Below, piece after piece: positions 1-11,570 of a stretch of DNA of 64,000 nucleotides; position 1 is the stretch's first letter, and every line of letters begins with the position of its first letter. A program made the position numbers and the translations under genes. The notes beneath the pieces are model-generated. The model was given only the letters and a program-made list of their open reading frames with translations, was not told where the DNA came from and ran no database searches. This stretch comes from Euryodendron excelsum. Taxonomy: Eukaryota; Streptophyta; Magnoliopsida; Ericales; Pentaphylacaceae. The stretch lies in NCBI GenBank assembly GCA_033060915.1, contig CM065396.1, positions 4,511,001 through 4,575,000 on the forward strand. The letters run 5' to 3'.

Positions 1-1000
1 TTAATTCGAAAAGGGAATCGTGCATTCTTTTGTAGTGTTCTCGACACACACATTTCCCTACCGCACTTGGAAGACATCCATGTTATCCGAGAATTTCCCG
101 ATGTCTTTCCTGATGAGCTACCTGTTTCCTTAGTGGACCGGGAGATTGAGTTCCACATTGACCTTAATCCAGGTACTAGACCCATTTCCAAAGCTCCATA
201 TCATATGTCCCCTTTAGAGTTAAAGGAGTTGAAGGTCCAACTCCAAGACTTGTTAGAAAAGGGATTCATCCGTCCTAGTGTTTCACCATGGGGTGCTCCG
301 GTGTTATTTGTGAAAAAGAAAGATGGAACTATGAGATTATGTATTAACTATTGGGAATTGAACAAGGACACCATTAAGAATAAGTATCCATTGCCAAGAG
401 TGGATGATTTGTTTGATCAACTACAGGGCGCGCAAGTATTCTTGAAGATCGACCTAAGGTCGGGTTATCACCAACTGAAGGTGAGGGCAAGTGATGTGGA
501 AAAGATGGCATGCCGAACTAGATATGGTCATTATGAGTTTTTGGTAATGCCTTTTGGAGTCATAAATGCACCTGCCGCTTTCATGGATTTGATGAATCGG
601 GTTTTTAAACCCTTTCTTGATGTTTTTTTAATTGTGTTTATTGATGACATCTTAGTGTATTCTAAGAGTCTTGCAGAGCATGAGCACCACTTAGGGATGG
701 TTCTTCAAACTTTGCGAGACAAGAGATTGTATACCAAGCTGAAAAAGTGTGAATTTTGGCTATAAAGTGTAGCATTTCTGGGACACATCATTAATGTGGA
801 TGGAGTGTCTGTTGATCCTTCGAAGGTTAAAGCCATTGTAAATTGGCCAAGACCGACGAATGTAACCAAAGTCAGAAGTTTTATGGGCTTAGCTAGGTAT
901 TATCGAAGATTTGTGAAAGACTTCTCCAAGATTGCGACTCCGCTAACATAGCTCACCTAAAAGAACAGACCATTTGAATGGAACGAGAAGACGGAACAGA
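1..1000 (+). pseudogene. Reverse transcriptase domain of Ty3/gypsy pol, broken, open at the window edge
   Basis: Copies element RNA into DNA in intact relatives. The frame is open from base 1 (frame 1), so the protein starts upstream; no ATG defines a start here. Visible landmarks are [25 protein letters not shown] (family usually has D where N follows CI), [25 protein letters not shown] with the first catalytic aspartate, [12 protein letters not shown], and FIDDILVYS with the paired aspartates, F replacing the usual Y. The first in-frame stop is TAA at 763. The same frame then continues through [15 protein letters not shown] and a further thumb/connection stretch, with stops at 949 and 958. 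The catalytic aspartates survive but the frame does not. Confidence 0.93.
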
Positions 1001-1002
1001 GT

Positions 1003-1488
1003 TTCTAAGAATTGAAGAATCGATTGGTGTCCACACCAATTCTAGCTTTGCCTACTAGGACTAACGGGTTTTCCATCTATAATGATGCTTCGTATAGAGG
1101 ACTGGGATGCATATTGATGCAACATGGTAAACTGATTGGATATGCCTTGAGACAGTTGAGACCACATAAGACGGACTACCCGACCCATGATCTTGAATTA
1201 GCACCGGTGGTGTTTGCTTTGAAGATTTGGCATCACTACTTGTATGGAGTCAGATGTGAGATCTTCACCAACCACAAAAGTTTGAAATACCTTTTCACAC
1301 AAAAGGAGTTGAACATGAGATAGAGAACATGGCTCGAGTTGATCAAAGACTACAACGTTCTCATTCAGTACCATCTGGGCAAGGCCAATGCGGTGGCCGA
1401 TGCCTTGAGCCAGAAGTCTACCGCCAACCTAGCATGTCTTGTCACTTTTCAGCGGTCCTTGCTCCTTGACTTGGAGAGATCGGAGATT
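1003..1488 (+). pseudogene. RNase H domain of Ty3/gypsy pol, broken
   Basis: Removes template RNA during reverse transcription in intact elements. It continues in the frame of the RT, after a stop at 1006. Landmarks are [14 protein letters not shown] (first catalytic D), [16 protein letters not shown] (catalytic E), [11 protein letters not shown] and KANAVADALS (last D). The family normally has TDHKSL, so one metal-binding aspartate has become asparagine; even without stops this copy would be impaired. Further stops are TAG at 1321 and TAA at 1489. The linker to the integrase finger follows directly. Confidence 0.9.
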
Positions 1489-1491
1489 TAA

Positions 1492-2450
1492 ATTGTTGTA
1501 CCAGGAACCAGTGTGACGCTTACCACCATGATCGCCCAACTAGCGTTGATAGATGTTGTGAAGCAACGACAACCTGAAGACCCTTACTTGTGGAAGATCT
1601 ATGAAAAGATGGGAACGAATCTGAAGCCTTACTTCATCTTGCATGATGGAGCTTTAAAGTTCATAAGCCGATCATGTGTTCCAAATATACCCAAAATTAG
1701 GAAACAAGTTTTGGAAGAAGCCCACAACATGAAGTTTACTATGCATCTAGGAGGCACAAAGATGTATCGGGATTTGAAGGAGACATTTTGGTGGCTGGGA
1801 ATGAAGAAGGAAATAGCCGAGTTCGTATCACGATGCCTACAATGCCAACGGATCAAAGCAAAACATCAAAGACCGGCGGGATTACTTCAACCTTTACTAA
1901 TACCGGAATGGAAGTGGGAGCATATCACCATGGATTTCATCGTCGGATTGCCGACATCACCATAGGGTTGTGATGCTATATGGGTTATTGTTGATCGCCT
2001 CACCAAGTCTGCACATTTCTTACCAGTGAAGACTAAGTACTCTTTATCAAAGCATGCGACCCTTTACATTGCAGAGATTGTTCGATTACATGGCACGCCA
2101 GTTTCGCTAGTGTCCGACCGAGACCCAAGATTTGTGTCAAAATTTTAAAAGAGTTTGCAAAGGGCTTTAGGCACTGAGTTAAAGTTCAGCACGGCTTTTC
2201 ATCCACAAACTGATGGGCAATCAGAAAGGACCATTCAAACCCTAGAAGACATATTGCGGTTATGTGTTCTCGACTTTCAGGGGAGTTGGGAGGATCACCT
2301 ACCACTAGTGGAGTTAGCCTACAACAATAGTTTTCATGCAAGCATCGGGATGGCACCTTATGAAGCACTTTACAGGAGGAAGTTTAGATCTCTAACTTGT
2401 TGGGCCAAAGTCGGCGAGAGAAAGATTCTTGGGCCAAAATTGTGCAACTG
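1492..2450 (+). pseudogene. Integrase of Ty3/gypsy pol (zinc finger and DDE core), broken
   Basis: Joins the cDNA to host DNA in intact relatives. Still in frame 1. The HHCC finger is visible as EEAHNMKFTMHLGG followed by CLQCQRIKAKHQRP. The DDE core keeps all three acidic residues: TMDFIVGLP, SLVSDRDPRFVS and [13 protein letters not shown]. In-frame stops are TAG at 1963 and TAA at 2146. The frame is lost at about 2431-2440, where reading must pass from frame 1 to frame 3 to stay homologous, probably through a one-base loss. The frame-1 stop at 2449 lies after that shift. Confidence 0.92.
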
Positions 2451-2968
2451 ACCAGTGACAAGATCAAAATCATTCAACAACGAGTACAAACTACTCAGAG
2501 TCACTGAAAGAGTTATGCAGACGTACGAAGGCGGGACTTAGAGTTTAATGAAAGGAGCCACATGTTCTTGAAGGTATCTCCTTCTAAGGGGATAAATCGC
2601 TTCGGCAAGAAAGGAAAGCTTAGTCCAAGGTACATCGGACCGTTTGAAGTTCTTGAACGGGTTGGACCCAATGCTTATCGTATTGCTCTTCCTTCAGAAC
2701 TTTCACAAGTCCACAATGTCTTTCATGTTTCGATGCTACGGAGGTATTTCCATTTCTGACGCACATGATTGACCACTATCCCTTGGCTGTGAGTGAAGAT
2801 TTAAGCTACGTTGAGAGATCGATTAAGATTCTTAATCACCGTGACCAAGTTCTTAGGAACAATGTCATTCGGTTGGTACGAGTTTTAGGGCAGAACCACA
2901 CTTAGAAGGAATCTATTTGGGAATGTGAAGACGAGATCCGAGAGTGTTATCCCTTTTTGTTTGAATGA
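2436..2968 (+). pseudogene. Integrase C-terminus with GPF/Y motif and chromodomain-like tail, broken
   Basis: Frame 3 carries the C-terminal integrase: a TGA at 2505, then FLKVSPSKGINRFGKKGKLS, the GPF/Y motif YIGPFEVLERVG, and VHNVFHVSMLRRY. A second shift at about 2757-2762 moves homology to frame 2, which reads SEDLSYVERSIKIL, QVLRNNVIRLVRVL, TAG at 2903, then SIWECEDEIRECYPFLFE and the natural stop TGA at 2966. This tail is the chromodomain-type end of chromoviral integrases, thought to guide insertion to certain chromatin; that role is family knowledge and is not seen here. Confidence 0.85.
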
Positions 2969-3002
2969 TAGCTTGTATCAAGTTTGGGGACCAAACTTAT
3001 TT

Positions 3003-3011
3003 AAGGGGGGA
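3003..3011 (+). other. Polypurine tract of element G
   Basis: The purine run AAGGGGGGA lies 35 bases after the pol stop and a few bases before the predicted LTR start (TGTGATATCTC at 3016). This is where second-strand DNA synthesis is primed in LTR elements. Confidence 0.8.
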
Positions 3012-3015
3012 TGGA

Positions 3016-4085
3016 TGTGATATCTCAAACCTCTATTTATTTATATTAATGAGAATTTCTAGTGTATGCAATGTTTAATGTTAATTATTTCTCCTTTTTG
3101 GTCAAAATGACCAATGAGAGCTTATGTTGTAACTTAAGCCTATAGGATGAGACACATGGGATTATTCCCATGTGTATTATCTTATATATACTTATGTGCA
3201 CACAACTCACATATTTCAACCCGTTGAGAGAGAAGAGAAGGAGAAGAGGAGGAAGAAGCTTGAAGAAGTGTTTGAAGCCAATAGAAGACTTAACCAAGCT
3301 TGAAGAAAGGTAAGGTTCCATTTTCTTCTATAATTGTATATGTATATGTATCTATCTTTTTGGGTTGCGTTGTTGGGTGGCTGTGGGTGACTCTTGTGAG
3401 TCCCAAATTGGCTAAATATAGAGTATTGTAAGCCCCATTGAAAGATTCGAGAGTTTGGGATTGAAATCCCCAACTTATGCAAGTTAAGGCTTAGGTTCCA
3501 AAAAACCCTAGATCCCTTCGATTTACTTGTTTAAAGTACTTTATTCTGAGTTATTGTGGTCTTCTTAGATCAATCTTTATCCCCTAGAAGCATTTGAGGA
3601 GTTTGGGAAATGTTTGATGAAGTTTGGTTTTGGTTTGAGTGAGGTTTGGGGATTTTCGAGTTAGAAATCTGAGTTTTTTAGCTCTGGAGTCGACTATTTT
3701 TCTTTAGGAGTCAGCCCTTTCATCCAGAGAACTCCCAGATTCATTTCTTTAGCCTTGGAGTCGACCATTTTGCCTCAGGAGTCGACCCTTTTGCCCAGTT
3801 CCTGGTTTTGTTTTCTCAACTGTGACACTGTTTAGTAAAACGGGCATAACTTTCTCTACAGAACTCGGATTGATGCACCGTTCAAAGCATTGGATAGTAG
3901 ATTCATAGGAATTTGTATCCATATAAAGCGTGTACTCTAATTTCTTATATATTGAGAGATATTGAATTTTGAAGTTGACCCAAAATTCTGTCAGTAACAT
4001 TCTTCTTCCAAAATTTTAGTCTATTTTCTATGGGATATAACTTCTTCATCCGAAATGTATTTTTGACCCACGACCTATCAAATTA
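3016..4085 (+). repeat. 3' LTR of element G, truncated at its 3' end
   Basis: It begins TGTGATATCTC after the polypurine tract. A TATA-like stretch lies at 3182-3190 (TTATATATA) and is followed by a purine-rich leader. Between about 3685 and 3795 the motif GGAGTCGAC recurs, and from about 3840 there is sequence I associate with Tekay-type LTRs. The CA end is not seen; by about 4090 the sequence matches the internal region preceding other F1 LTRs in this window. The truncation point is uncertain by some tens of bases. Confidence 0.7.
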
Positions 4086-4089
4086 AAGC

Positions 4090-4196
4090 CCAGATTCAAA
4101 CCTCCAGTCCCTCCAACCGCCTCGTGACCTTCTTTGGGTACTTACTTTATCATTTTTTTTGCCTTCAACAGGTAAAGACAGAAAAACAGGGACTGC
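4090..4196 (+). other. F1 internal remnant with polypurine tract before LTR A
   Basis: It matches the sequence before LTRs B and D: a TTACTTTATCATTTT-like stretch, a CTTCAACAGGTAAAGACAG-like stretch, then the purine tract AAAGACAGAAAAACAGGGA at 4174-4192. LTR A starts at 4197. Only about 100 bases of internal F1 sequence survive here. Confidence 0.75.
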
Positions 4197-5562
4197 TATT
4201 AACACCCCATTTTGGCTACTCAGCAATCTTTGGCCCAACCGAAAGCACCCCCAAACCAACACAAGCATACTCAACTCCAAACCGGCTTTCCAAATCCATT
4301 CCAATCAAACAACCGCTTCGCAGGCCCGTTGGGCCCATTAGAGGCAAAGTGACCAAAATGCCCCTGTTGTATTAGTCAATCAAATCTAGCCTGGCACGTG
4401 TTCCATAAGACGATAAGTCCAATTGTCCTGTTATTCGAGAAAGTTGATCCCTCATTGACGGTAAGACCATTCAACCCAGCACGGCACGATCACCGAGAAA
4501 TTTTATTCCCCTGATCGATAAAGCCCCTTTCACACCCATCTCCAAAAAGTACCTAAGCCCCTGAGATGGAAGAACAGTTCACTTCTGGCGCCTTCTAGCC
4601 TGCTAATATAGAATGTTTGCTAATCCGGCAAGTTCTTTGAGAAACACAAACCCCTTAAGAACTGAAGACCGTCCAAGTCCAATATGACCTTCAAAAAAGT
4701 TTATTCCTCAAGGTGATGAGGCCCTTTCAAACCTGTCGACCAAAAAAGTACCAATTCCTTGGACAGAAATCCAAACCAGATCTAGACTGGTCAACATCGA
4801 CATCTGCTACCCGTCCCGGTGAAAAAGGACCATTTTGTCCCCACCCGGTCCAGCACGTTGTTTAAGAAAGTACCAAGTCCTCAGAACGATGAGACCACTT
4901 TCCAAGGCCGTCCCTAGATGGCCCTGCATGTCTAGTGCCTTCTAGTCAACCCCAGTCCTTTTTCGAAGGTTCTCCAGTCAAAATAACCATTTTGCCCCTA
5001 GGCATTCAAATGCCCTAGGAAACCACACCATCTCTAGGTATCAAACCGGCAACCCTCCAGTTAACTCTAGTTACCTCCAGTCAACTCTGGTCAATCCAAT
5101 CAACTTTGGTTAACCTCGGTCAAACCCTGGTCAACCCCAGTAAACTCTGGTTAACCCCAGTCAACTCTGGTCAACCCAGTCAAGCTCGATCAATCTTGGT
5201 TACCCCTGGAGCTCCCGAGATGAGGTGACTATGATCCGGTCACTCTCTTTAACCATATCGGCTCTGGAAATCAAATCGACAACCTTTGGAACACTTTCCA
5301 GAGTATTCCCTTCCATTTCTAGCCAAGCCTCACCGTTTAGCACTTTCCTTTTTGAACCAGAACCTCCCTACACCACTTCGAGTGAAGCATGACCATTCTT
5401 TAGCCTTAAGCCACTTCTAGAGGCACACAGCAACCCCCCAAGTTGTCAAAAGCGGTTACAAATCAACCAACATCAAACAAGCCCGTATCTAGCCTTTTTT
5501 TTCAGCCATCATAAATGTCCCTGTGCCACTAAGAGTGGCGTACAACCCCCTGACTTTTGCAC

Positions 5563-5570
5563 TATAAATA
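5563..5570 (+). promoter_or_regulatory. TATA box of LTR A
   Basis: TATAAATA followed by CAGACC, the same context as in LTRs B, C and D. A palindrome with arms GCCACT/AGTGGC lies about 25 bp upstream. Confidence 0.75.
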
Positions 5571-5648
5571 CAGACCTCCCTCCTCATTGTATTGGGTTTA
5601 AAAATCTATCCAGAAACTCTCCCTCTTTGTTCCAAACAGCTATCGGAG

Positions 5649-5651
<3 letters not shown>

Positions 5652-5698
<47 letters not shown>
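5652..5698 (+). repeat. (CT)n microsatellite in LTR A
   Basis: An unbroken CT dinucleotide run of about 47 bp, starting roughly 80 bp after the TATA box, so probably in the 5' leader of an LTR transcript. It generates artificial RE/LS peptide repeats in the reading frames. Confidence 0.95.
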
Positions 5699-5700
<2 letters not shown>

Positions 5701-7836
5701 CTTGCCGGTCGCACCCTAGCCCAAAACTTTGTAGCCTTAGCCTCCGTGCTCCACCGAAGGCCTGCCTTGCTGCCCAAAAGCTCTCGAAGTCTTCCCAAGT
5801 CCAAGGCCCAAGCCTCCATCAAAAAAAGAAGAAACGAGACAAGGTAATCTCCAATTTACCTTTCCGTACTCCCCCATTTTCTTTTCTCCCTCAGAACCCA
5901 CTTAGGTTCTTCCCTTTTTTAATCCCTTATCTCTAAACCCCATTTCTTGCATACCTGGAACAAAAGGACGTTAAGTCTATGTCGAGAATGAGCGGGAGGA
6001 GATTATTGCTCGGGACTCTCTTTTTAGCATTCACTTGCTTCACGACATGGCTTTAAGGCCCTCTTGCAATGCGGTGATACCTAGGCTTGTATGCTTCATG
6101 CCATTATTATTGTTATCATGCATTTGTATTCTTGCCATTTCTTTACTCTTAAAATCATTTTCTAAGTTGTTTTCTCAAAACAACCATTCTAGGTTGATCC
6201 TAACCCTCTCATGGTTAGGGTTTTTCTAGAAAAGTGTAACCTTTTAAATGGCTCCCGTTAGCCTATATTTGTTTCTTTTCAAAAACACGGTCTCGCAATG
6301 ATCCTAATCTTTTCATGATTAAAGTTGTGTCGAGAAATGTGTGACATTTAAAACAACTCGAAAAGGTCTACATTTTTTACCTCGTGCCCTTGTTGTTTTT
6401 CAAGCCATAGCCTAAAACGATTCTAGCCTCTCAATGGCTAAAATAGCTTTAGGAAAAGTGCGATATTCATTTGGATGTCTAAAATCCAAGTTAGGGTTTC
6501 ATGCCCTAGAACATGCTTTTCAAAATCTCTGTTTTCAAACCATTTACAAAACCCTTATTTGTCAAACCCTAAAAGTCCAATCGTAGGAAAATTCTATTTT
6601 TCCCAACTTGGAAACCTTCTATTTTTAAACCAAAATCATACCTTTTTCAACCCCTCAAAATCCTCAATTTCCAAATCAATCAAAACTTTCCTTTTTCAAA
6701 CTTTCCTTTTTAAAATTGATCGAATCAAAACCTTCCATTTCAAATGTCTCAAATCACTCCTTTTTCAAACCTTTCAAATTTAAACCCTAAATCTATTCCT
6801 CCCATTGTGGAAACAATCCAAACTTACATTTTTCAAGCAAGTCAAATCTTTTTCAAAAAGGAAACAAAACCTTTCCAAATCTTTTCAAATCTTTCTGAAA
6901 GGAAACAAATCAAATCTTTTTCAAAAAAGGAAACAAATCTTTTCCCAAAAAAAAATAAAATCTTTTCAATATTCTCAAATCAAATCTTTTCAAATCAAAT
7001 CAAATCTTCCTGAAAGGGAAACAAATCAAATTTAATCTTCCTGAAAAGGAAACATTTTCAAACTCAAACTTTCTTGAAAAGGAAACTTTCTAAAAATGAA
7101 AACTTTCTAGAATAGAAACCCATTTCAAAATTCCAACTCTTTCGGACTCTCGTCCGAACTACAGCTAATCTGATCATCTTTAAAGAGGTACGTAGGTAAC
7201 CCTTCATGGGATACGGTCACAACCCTTTTTAAATTTTCAATTCCACACCCCTTTTGAAATTTTCAATTCCATAACCACTTTCAAACTCAATTCCATCTTT
7301 CAAACTCTTCTTCTAATTGTTTTTTCAAATGTTTTCTCAATGGATAGCACTAAACATAGGTAACCGGTGAATCATAATTAGGTGAGTAAAAGGTGAATAG
7401 ACATATAGGTACTGCAAGGGCGGGGTAGGATGATAGTCTTAGGACATCTTTCCTACACGAAACCAACCCTTGGACTTAAGAATTTCTATTTCAAAGACCA
7501 AAACTAGAGTCAATTTTCAAAAAGGCTTTCCAACATTTTTAGGGTTGTCAAACAACCCTACCTTCTAAAACCTTCTCATGAGGATGCCTTTCAAAAATAC
7601 TTTCCAAAACCTAATTTTAACCCTCGGGTTTTACTTGGCATAAATGAACTAGCACATCTTTAAATATGTTAGGTGGTGACTCCAGAAACCTTTTCAAAAA
7701 AACCTAATCAATTCCATTTCAAAAGTCCAAAACCCCGTTGCATTTGTCCTCCTAAGATGATGAGTTCTAATAAGAGAGTACCATGCTTGTTCCTAAGCCA
7801 AGAGGGCTTGGTCCAGTCCAAAAATGAGGCACGACA

Positions 7837-8692
7837 CTTTCACGGCACTCTAATGTGGTGAAGCATTCCCTTCATGCTTTGGCCTGTTTAGTGCTCTCTG
7901 GTTCAAGGTTTTATATTCCCGATTGATGGACCGGACTTCGAGGGTGATACTGGAGATCACTAGCCTCCGATTTAAGTCATTGAAGCTTGTCAAGGCTCCA
8001 ATTTATGGGCCTCAAAATTTTCAAACTTCCAGTTTAGGGTTTCAGAGTTTGACCCAGTTGCGGTCATCGAGACGTGTGTTAGAGATGCTCGGTGATACTA
8101 GTAGAGGTCAGAGATGGAAGATCTCTAGGATGATGTCATTTGGACCAAAACGCAATTGCCTGGACTCCGGTTTAAAGTGATCGAAGATGAGAGAGATCTC
8201 CAGAATGATATTATCAAAGTCTGACCGTATAAGGTCTTCTATACTCTGGTCTAAAGTGATCAGAAATGAGAGATCTCCTGGATGATGTCATTAGAGTCGG
8301 ATTGAAAGGCGATCACCTAGACTCCGGTCTAAAGTGATCGGAGATGAGAGAGATCTCCTGGATGATGTCATCAAAGTCTGACCGTATGCGGTCTTCTGGA
8401 CTCTGGTTTAAGGTGTCATCAGAATCCGACCATATACGGTCTTCTAAACTCAAGTTTAAGGTGTCATTGGAGTCCAACCATATGCAGTCTTTTGGACTCC
8501 GGTTTAAAGGGTCATCAGAGTCCAACCATATGCAGTCTTTGAGACTTCGGTGTAAGGTGTCATCGAAATCCGAACATATGCAATCTTTTGGACTCCGATT
8601 TAAGGAGTCATCGGAGTCCGACCGTATTCGGTTTTTGGGACTCCAATTTAAGGATGTGATATGGGCTGGGGGTTAAAATTTGGGTGCCAACA
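7837..8692 (-). repeat. F3 LTR fragment (5' part), minus strand
   Basis: Read on the minus strand it starts TGTTGGCACCC at 8692 and runs through the tandem repeats to sequence matching about 44153-45065 of the F3 LTR on the other strand, including the CATGAGGGGCATGCTT region. It stops where LTR A ends. The rest of this F3 LTR is missing from the adjoining sequence. Confidence 0.8.
8181..8655 (-). repeat. Tandem array of F3 LTR repeats
   Basis: Diverged tandem units with two period classes: about 78 bp (with a GATGAGAGAGATCTCC-type segment) on the left and about 48-51 bp units (GTCATCAGAGTCCGACC-type) from about 8400 to 8655. They lie just inside the 5' end of the F3 LTR. Open frames across them follow from the period and are not genes. 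Confidence 0.85.
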
Positions 8693-11569
8693 CCACTCAA
8701 GAGAGGGTTTCATTGGAACCATTCCAACCACTAACTTAAGAGAGTAAAACTTTGAAAATCAATATAGAATACATAGTTTTGAAAACCACTTTAATAAAAA
8801 CTTAAGAGAGGGTAGATTTTGAAAACCTCTTTTAGAGAGGGTTGTTTTTGGAAAACCACTTTTAGGGCATAACACCCACTCTTGTGAGCAGTAGTTCATA
8901 TGGTTGATTTGGTGGCAACCATTCGAGAGAGGGCTTCATTGGACCATCCCAACCTTAAAACTCAACAGAGCAAAAACATTGAAAACCTCCTCCAATGGAG
9001 GGTTATTTTGAAAGTTTTGAAAACATTAAAAACCTCTTTTAGAGAGGGCAATTTTGAAAACCATTTTTATGCAAACTCAAGAGAGTGAAAATGCAACGAT
9101 GCAAAGGTAGAGATTAAGGGTTTTAGGAAGGCTTTGTAAGGCATGGAAAATTAGACCAAGAACTCTAATTTTAAGAACTTTAGATGCATTTTTTTAAATT
9201 CATTTGAACATGAACTTTGAAGAACACTTGAAGGTAGAACCAATGCTAGTTTGAAAAGGTTTGAAACACCAAAAATAAAGCCAATGCAAGCATAACCAGG
9301 ATGCAAAGGTCATGAAGTATACAAGGTTTAGCCCTACCACATTGCAAGGTGCTCCAATGGCCATACTATCTTAAATTACTCTTTGAGAGAGGTCTTCCAA
9401 CCAATGGTTCTCTCAAGCTTCCATCTAAGCATGACCATGGAGCACACTTGTTCAAGCACACAAGAAAGGGCGTAGAAGATGAGGTTTAAAATGGAAGAAT
9501 AGCTCAAGTGAGCTAGGAGGGAGAAGAGAAAGAGTGGGGATTACATAAGCTTAAATAAAAGTTTATCTTTTGCCTTTGGACTTCTTCAATCCACCATGGC
9601 TAAAGGGGTTTGAGCTTGAAAAGGCCTGAAGCTTGTCTTGAATTCTTAAGAGATGTGTGAATTTTAGAATTTTGGAGGTTCTAGAACTATTTTGATAGAG
9701 TTTCCTCACTATTTTTGTATTTCAAATGAGCTGGGGGTGGCCTGGTATTTTAAGCAAAAAATACCCCAAGGGGCACATGTAGTACATGCGCCAAGCCTCC
9801 ACCATTTACAAGATGCCATATGGCATCCTTGTACTACCCCAGCTTGGGCTGCAAGGCAAGTTTTATCGGATTTGATTATATAGCACACACTCCGCTATTG
9901 AGAACTTTTATGCTGACTTTACCTCGATATTCATGCCATCTGGGAAAGATGCAGGGAAATCAGTCACGTTCACGATGTTCCCTTACAATTTCTCTTGAAC
10001 TTAGTGCCTTTGGGGAGCCTTCAATGTTTTAGGATGATAGAGATATCACTTTGGGAAGCGTGCTTAAAAATACGCTTTGGGAGTATCTATGAGACGCTTT
10101 GTCGATTTTTCAAAGTGGCTATTTTTGCAGCAAATAATTGTGGGCCTTGGGAAGTTATCATATTTATCGAACCGTAACTATGGAAAGTTCTCCAAAAATG
10201 CTTTCAGGAATTTCCTAATTCATGCATTTCTCAAGTCATTTGACAATGTGTTTAAAGCAGGGAATCTAGATTTAAATAATGAGATAGGAGGTGTACTTTA
10301 ATTTTTCATGTGTCAGAAAAGTATCCTTCTTTGAGCAGTTCGATCATAACCTTCGGGAGATTTTATTGACCATCGGATTGTAGCCATGGAAAGCCTATCA
10401 CTCAAGCTTCTTGGAATTCCTAATTTATGCATTTTGACTGTCGTTTGACGGTGCATTGTATCTAGGAAAATGAAGAAAAAGTTAAATTTGGCAGGGCGTC
10501 TGTGACACGCTACGCGAAGCCTTTATTAACTTATAGCGTGTTTTGAGTCAAGGGATTCACTTGGAGTTGGACAAGGATCTTCTTTGGACTATGCTATTGG
10601 ATGCCGGATTGTTTCTCAAGATTGGTGCAGCTAGAAACAATGCTCAGGTCACTAAGGGCAAAACGGTTATTTTGATTGAAGCTTGCCAGAATGGACTGTA
10701 TTCACACACAAGAGTGTGTTTGACTACCTAGAGGTAGTTTAGTATGGTCTTATCGCTTCAGAGGACTTACTTCCCGATGAGCGTGCTGGGGTGCCTCGGG
10801 GACAAAACGATCATTTTGACTAGTGTTGACCGAAGTGAGATCGGGATTGGTTAGAATGGCATATTGAATATGCTGGACTATCTAGGGACAATCTTAGAAG
10901 GCTAAACTTACCTTTTCGAGGAGTTTATACTTTTTCATAAGACGTGCCAGAGTGCCTAAGAGTTAACAGGAATAGAACCGGAGTTGGTTTGAATGAGATA
11001 TTGAACATGCCAAACTATCTAGGAAAACTCTTAGAAGGGTGGACTTACCATCTTAAGGACTTGGTACTTCTCGTAAGACGTGCTAGTCTACTTAGGGGCA
11101 AAATGATCATTTTTCACCGTGTCGGGCTAGCAGGTGCCGGTGTTGACCTGGGTTTATTAGTGTATCTGTCACTCCAATGATTATGACAAGTCTGTTTTTT
11201 AAGGTCTTGCTTTTCTTCAAAAAGTGTGCCATAGCCAAGGGCAACTTTTTGTCTTGTGGAATTGGGTTGTTTGCGGCGTTCCTGTGCCAACCTATGAGTG
11301 TTTTCTTCCCCCTTCGACGGGTTAATGGTTTGTGTGTAAGTTTTGACGTTAGTTTCAGAGACTACCTGATCTCGAGAAACTGCCTAATGCCAAAGGGCAT
11401 TATGAACATTTTGGTCATTTTGGCTTCAATTGGGCCTCGTAAGCCAAGGAAACAACTGATTTTACTTGAGTTTTTAAATGCCGGTTTGGGCTTGATAGTG
11501 TTATGACATATTACTAGAGGATTGATTTGTACCGAAAATTGCCGAGCGAGCCAAAATGTGGTGCTTACA
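8693..11569 (-). repeat. F1 LTR copy F, minus strand, 3' part eroded
   Basis: On the minus strand it starts TGTAAGCACCACATTTT at 11569, directly after a polypurine tract, so it is a 3' LTR. The conserved leader block is clear at about 9300-9560 (CTTGTATACTTCATGACC and the TCTCTTCTCCCTCC tract on the minus strand). The TATA region is degenerate (about 9730-9755). The GTAGG box and the terminal block are not found; 8693-9100 instead holds two diverged copies of an AGAGAGGG-containing segment about 225 bp apart. It was probably truncated by the neighbouring F3 fragment. Confidence 0.75.
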
Positions 11570-11570
11570 A

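Larger units (their letters stand above)
1..4085 (+). mobile_element. 3' half of a Ty3/gypsy chromovirus (element G), decayed
   Basis: The window opens inside a retrotransposon polyprotein read on the + strand in the order reverse transcriptase, RNase H, integrase, C-terminal chromodomain-like tail. A G-rich polypurine tract and the beginning of a 3' LTR follow. RT-RNase H-integrase order is the Ty3/gypsy arrangement, and the GPF/Y motif plus tail match chromoviruses, most likely Tekay/Del; that clade call is from recall. The 5' LTR, gag and protease lie outside the window. The right edge is approximate, because LTR-like sequence stops near 4085 where internal DNA of another family begins. 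Confidence 0.9.
4197..7836 (+). repeat. F1 LTR copy A (3' LTR, plus strand)
   Basis: It starts TATTAACACCCC, a degenerate TGTAAGCACCCC, right after a polypurine tract and ends GCACGACA at 7836, 3640 bp in all. In order it holds a U3 with repeated CCATTTTGYCCC modules, a GGTCAA-rich array (5079-5183), a GCCACT/AGTGGC palindrome (5525-5539), TATAAATA (5563), a CT microsatellite, the conserved leader block (about 5950-6120), an A/T-rich stretch, the GTACGTAGGTAACC box (7188) and the terminal block. It is about 1 kb shorter than B and I, mostly in the A/T-rich part. No coding function is seen. Confidence 0.85.

Noticed and set aside
1629..1856. 75-codon minus-strand frame opposite integrase
   Set aside because: Shadow of the plus-strand integrase frame.
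5592..5936. Plus-strand 114-codon frame across LTR A leader (and its minus-strand partner)
   Set aside because: Its core is the CT microsatellite (SLSLSL / RERERE). No similarity or conserved frame in other F1 copies.
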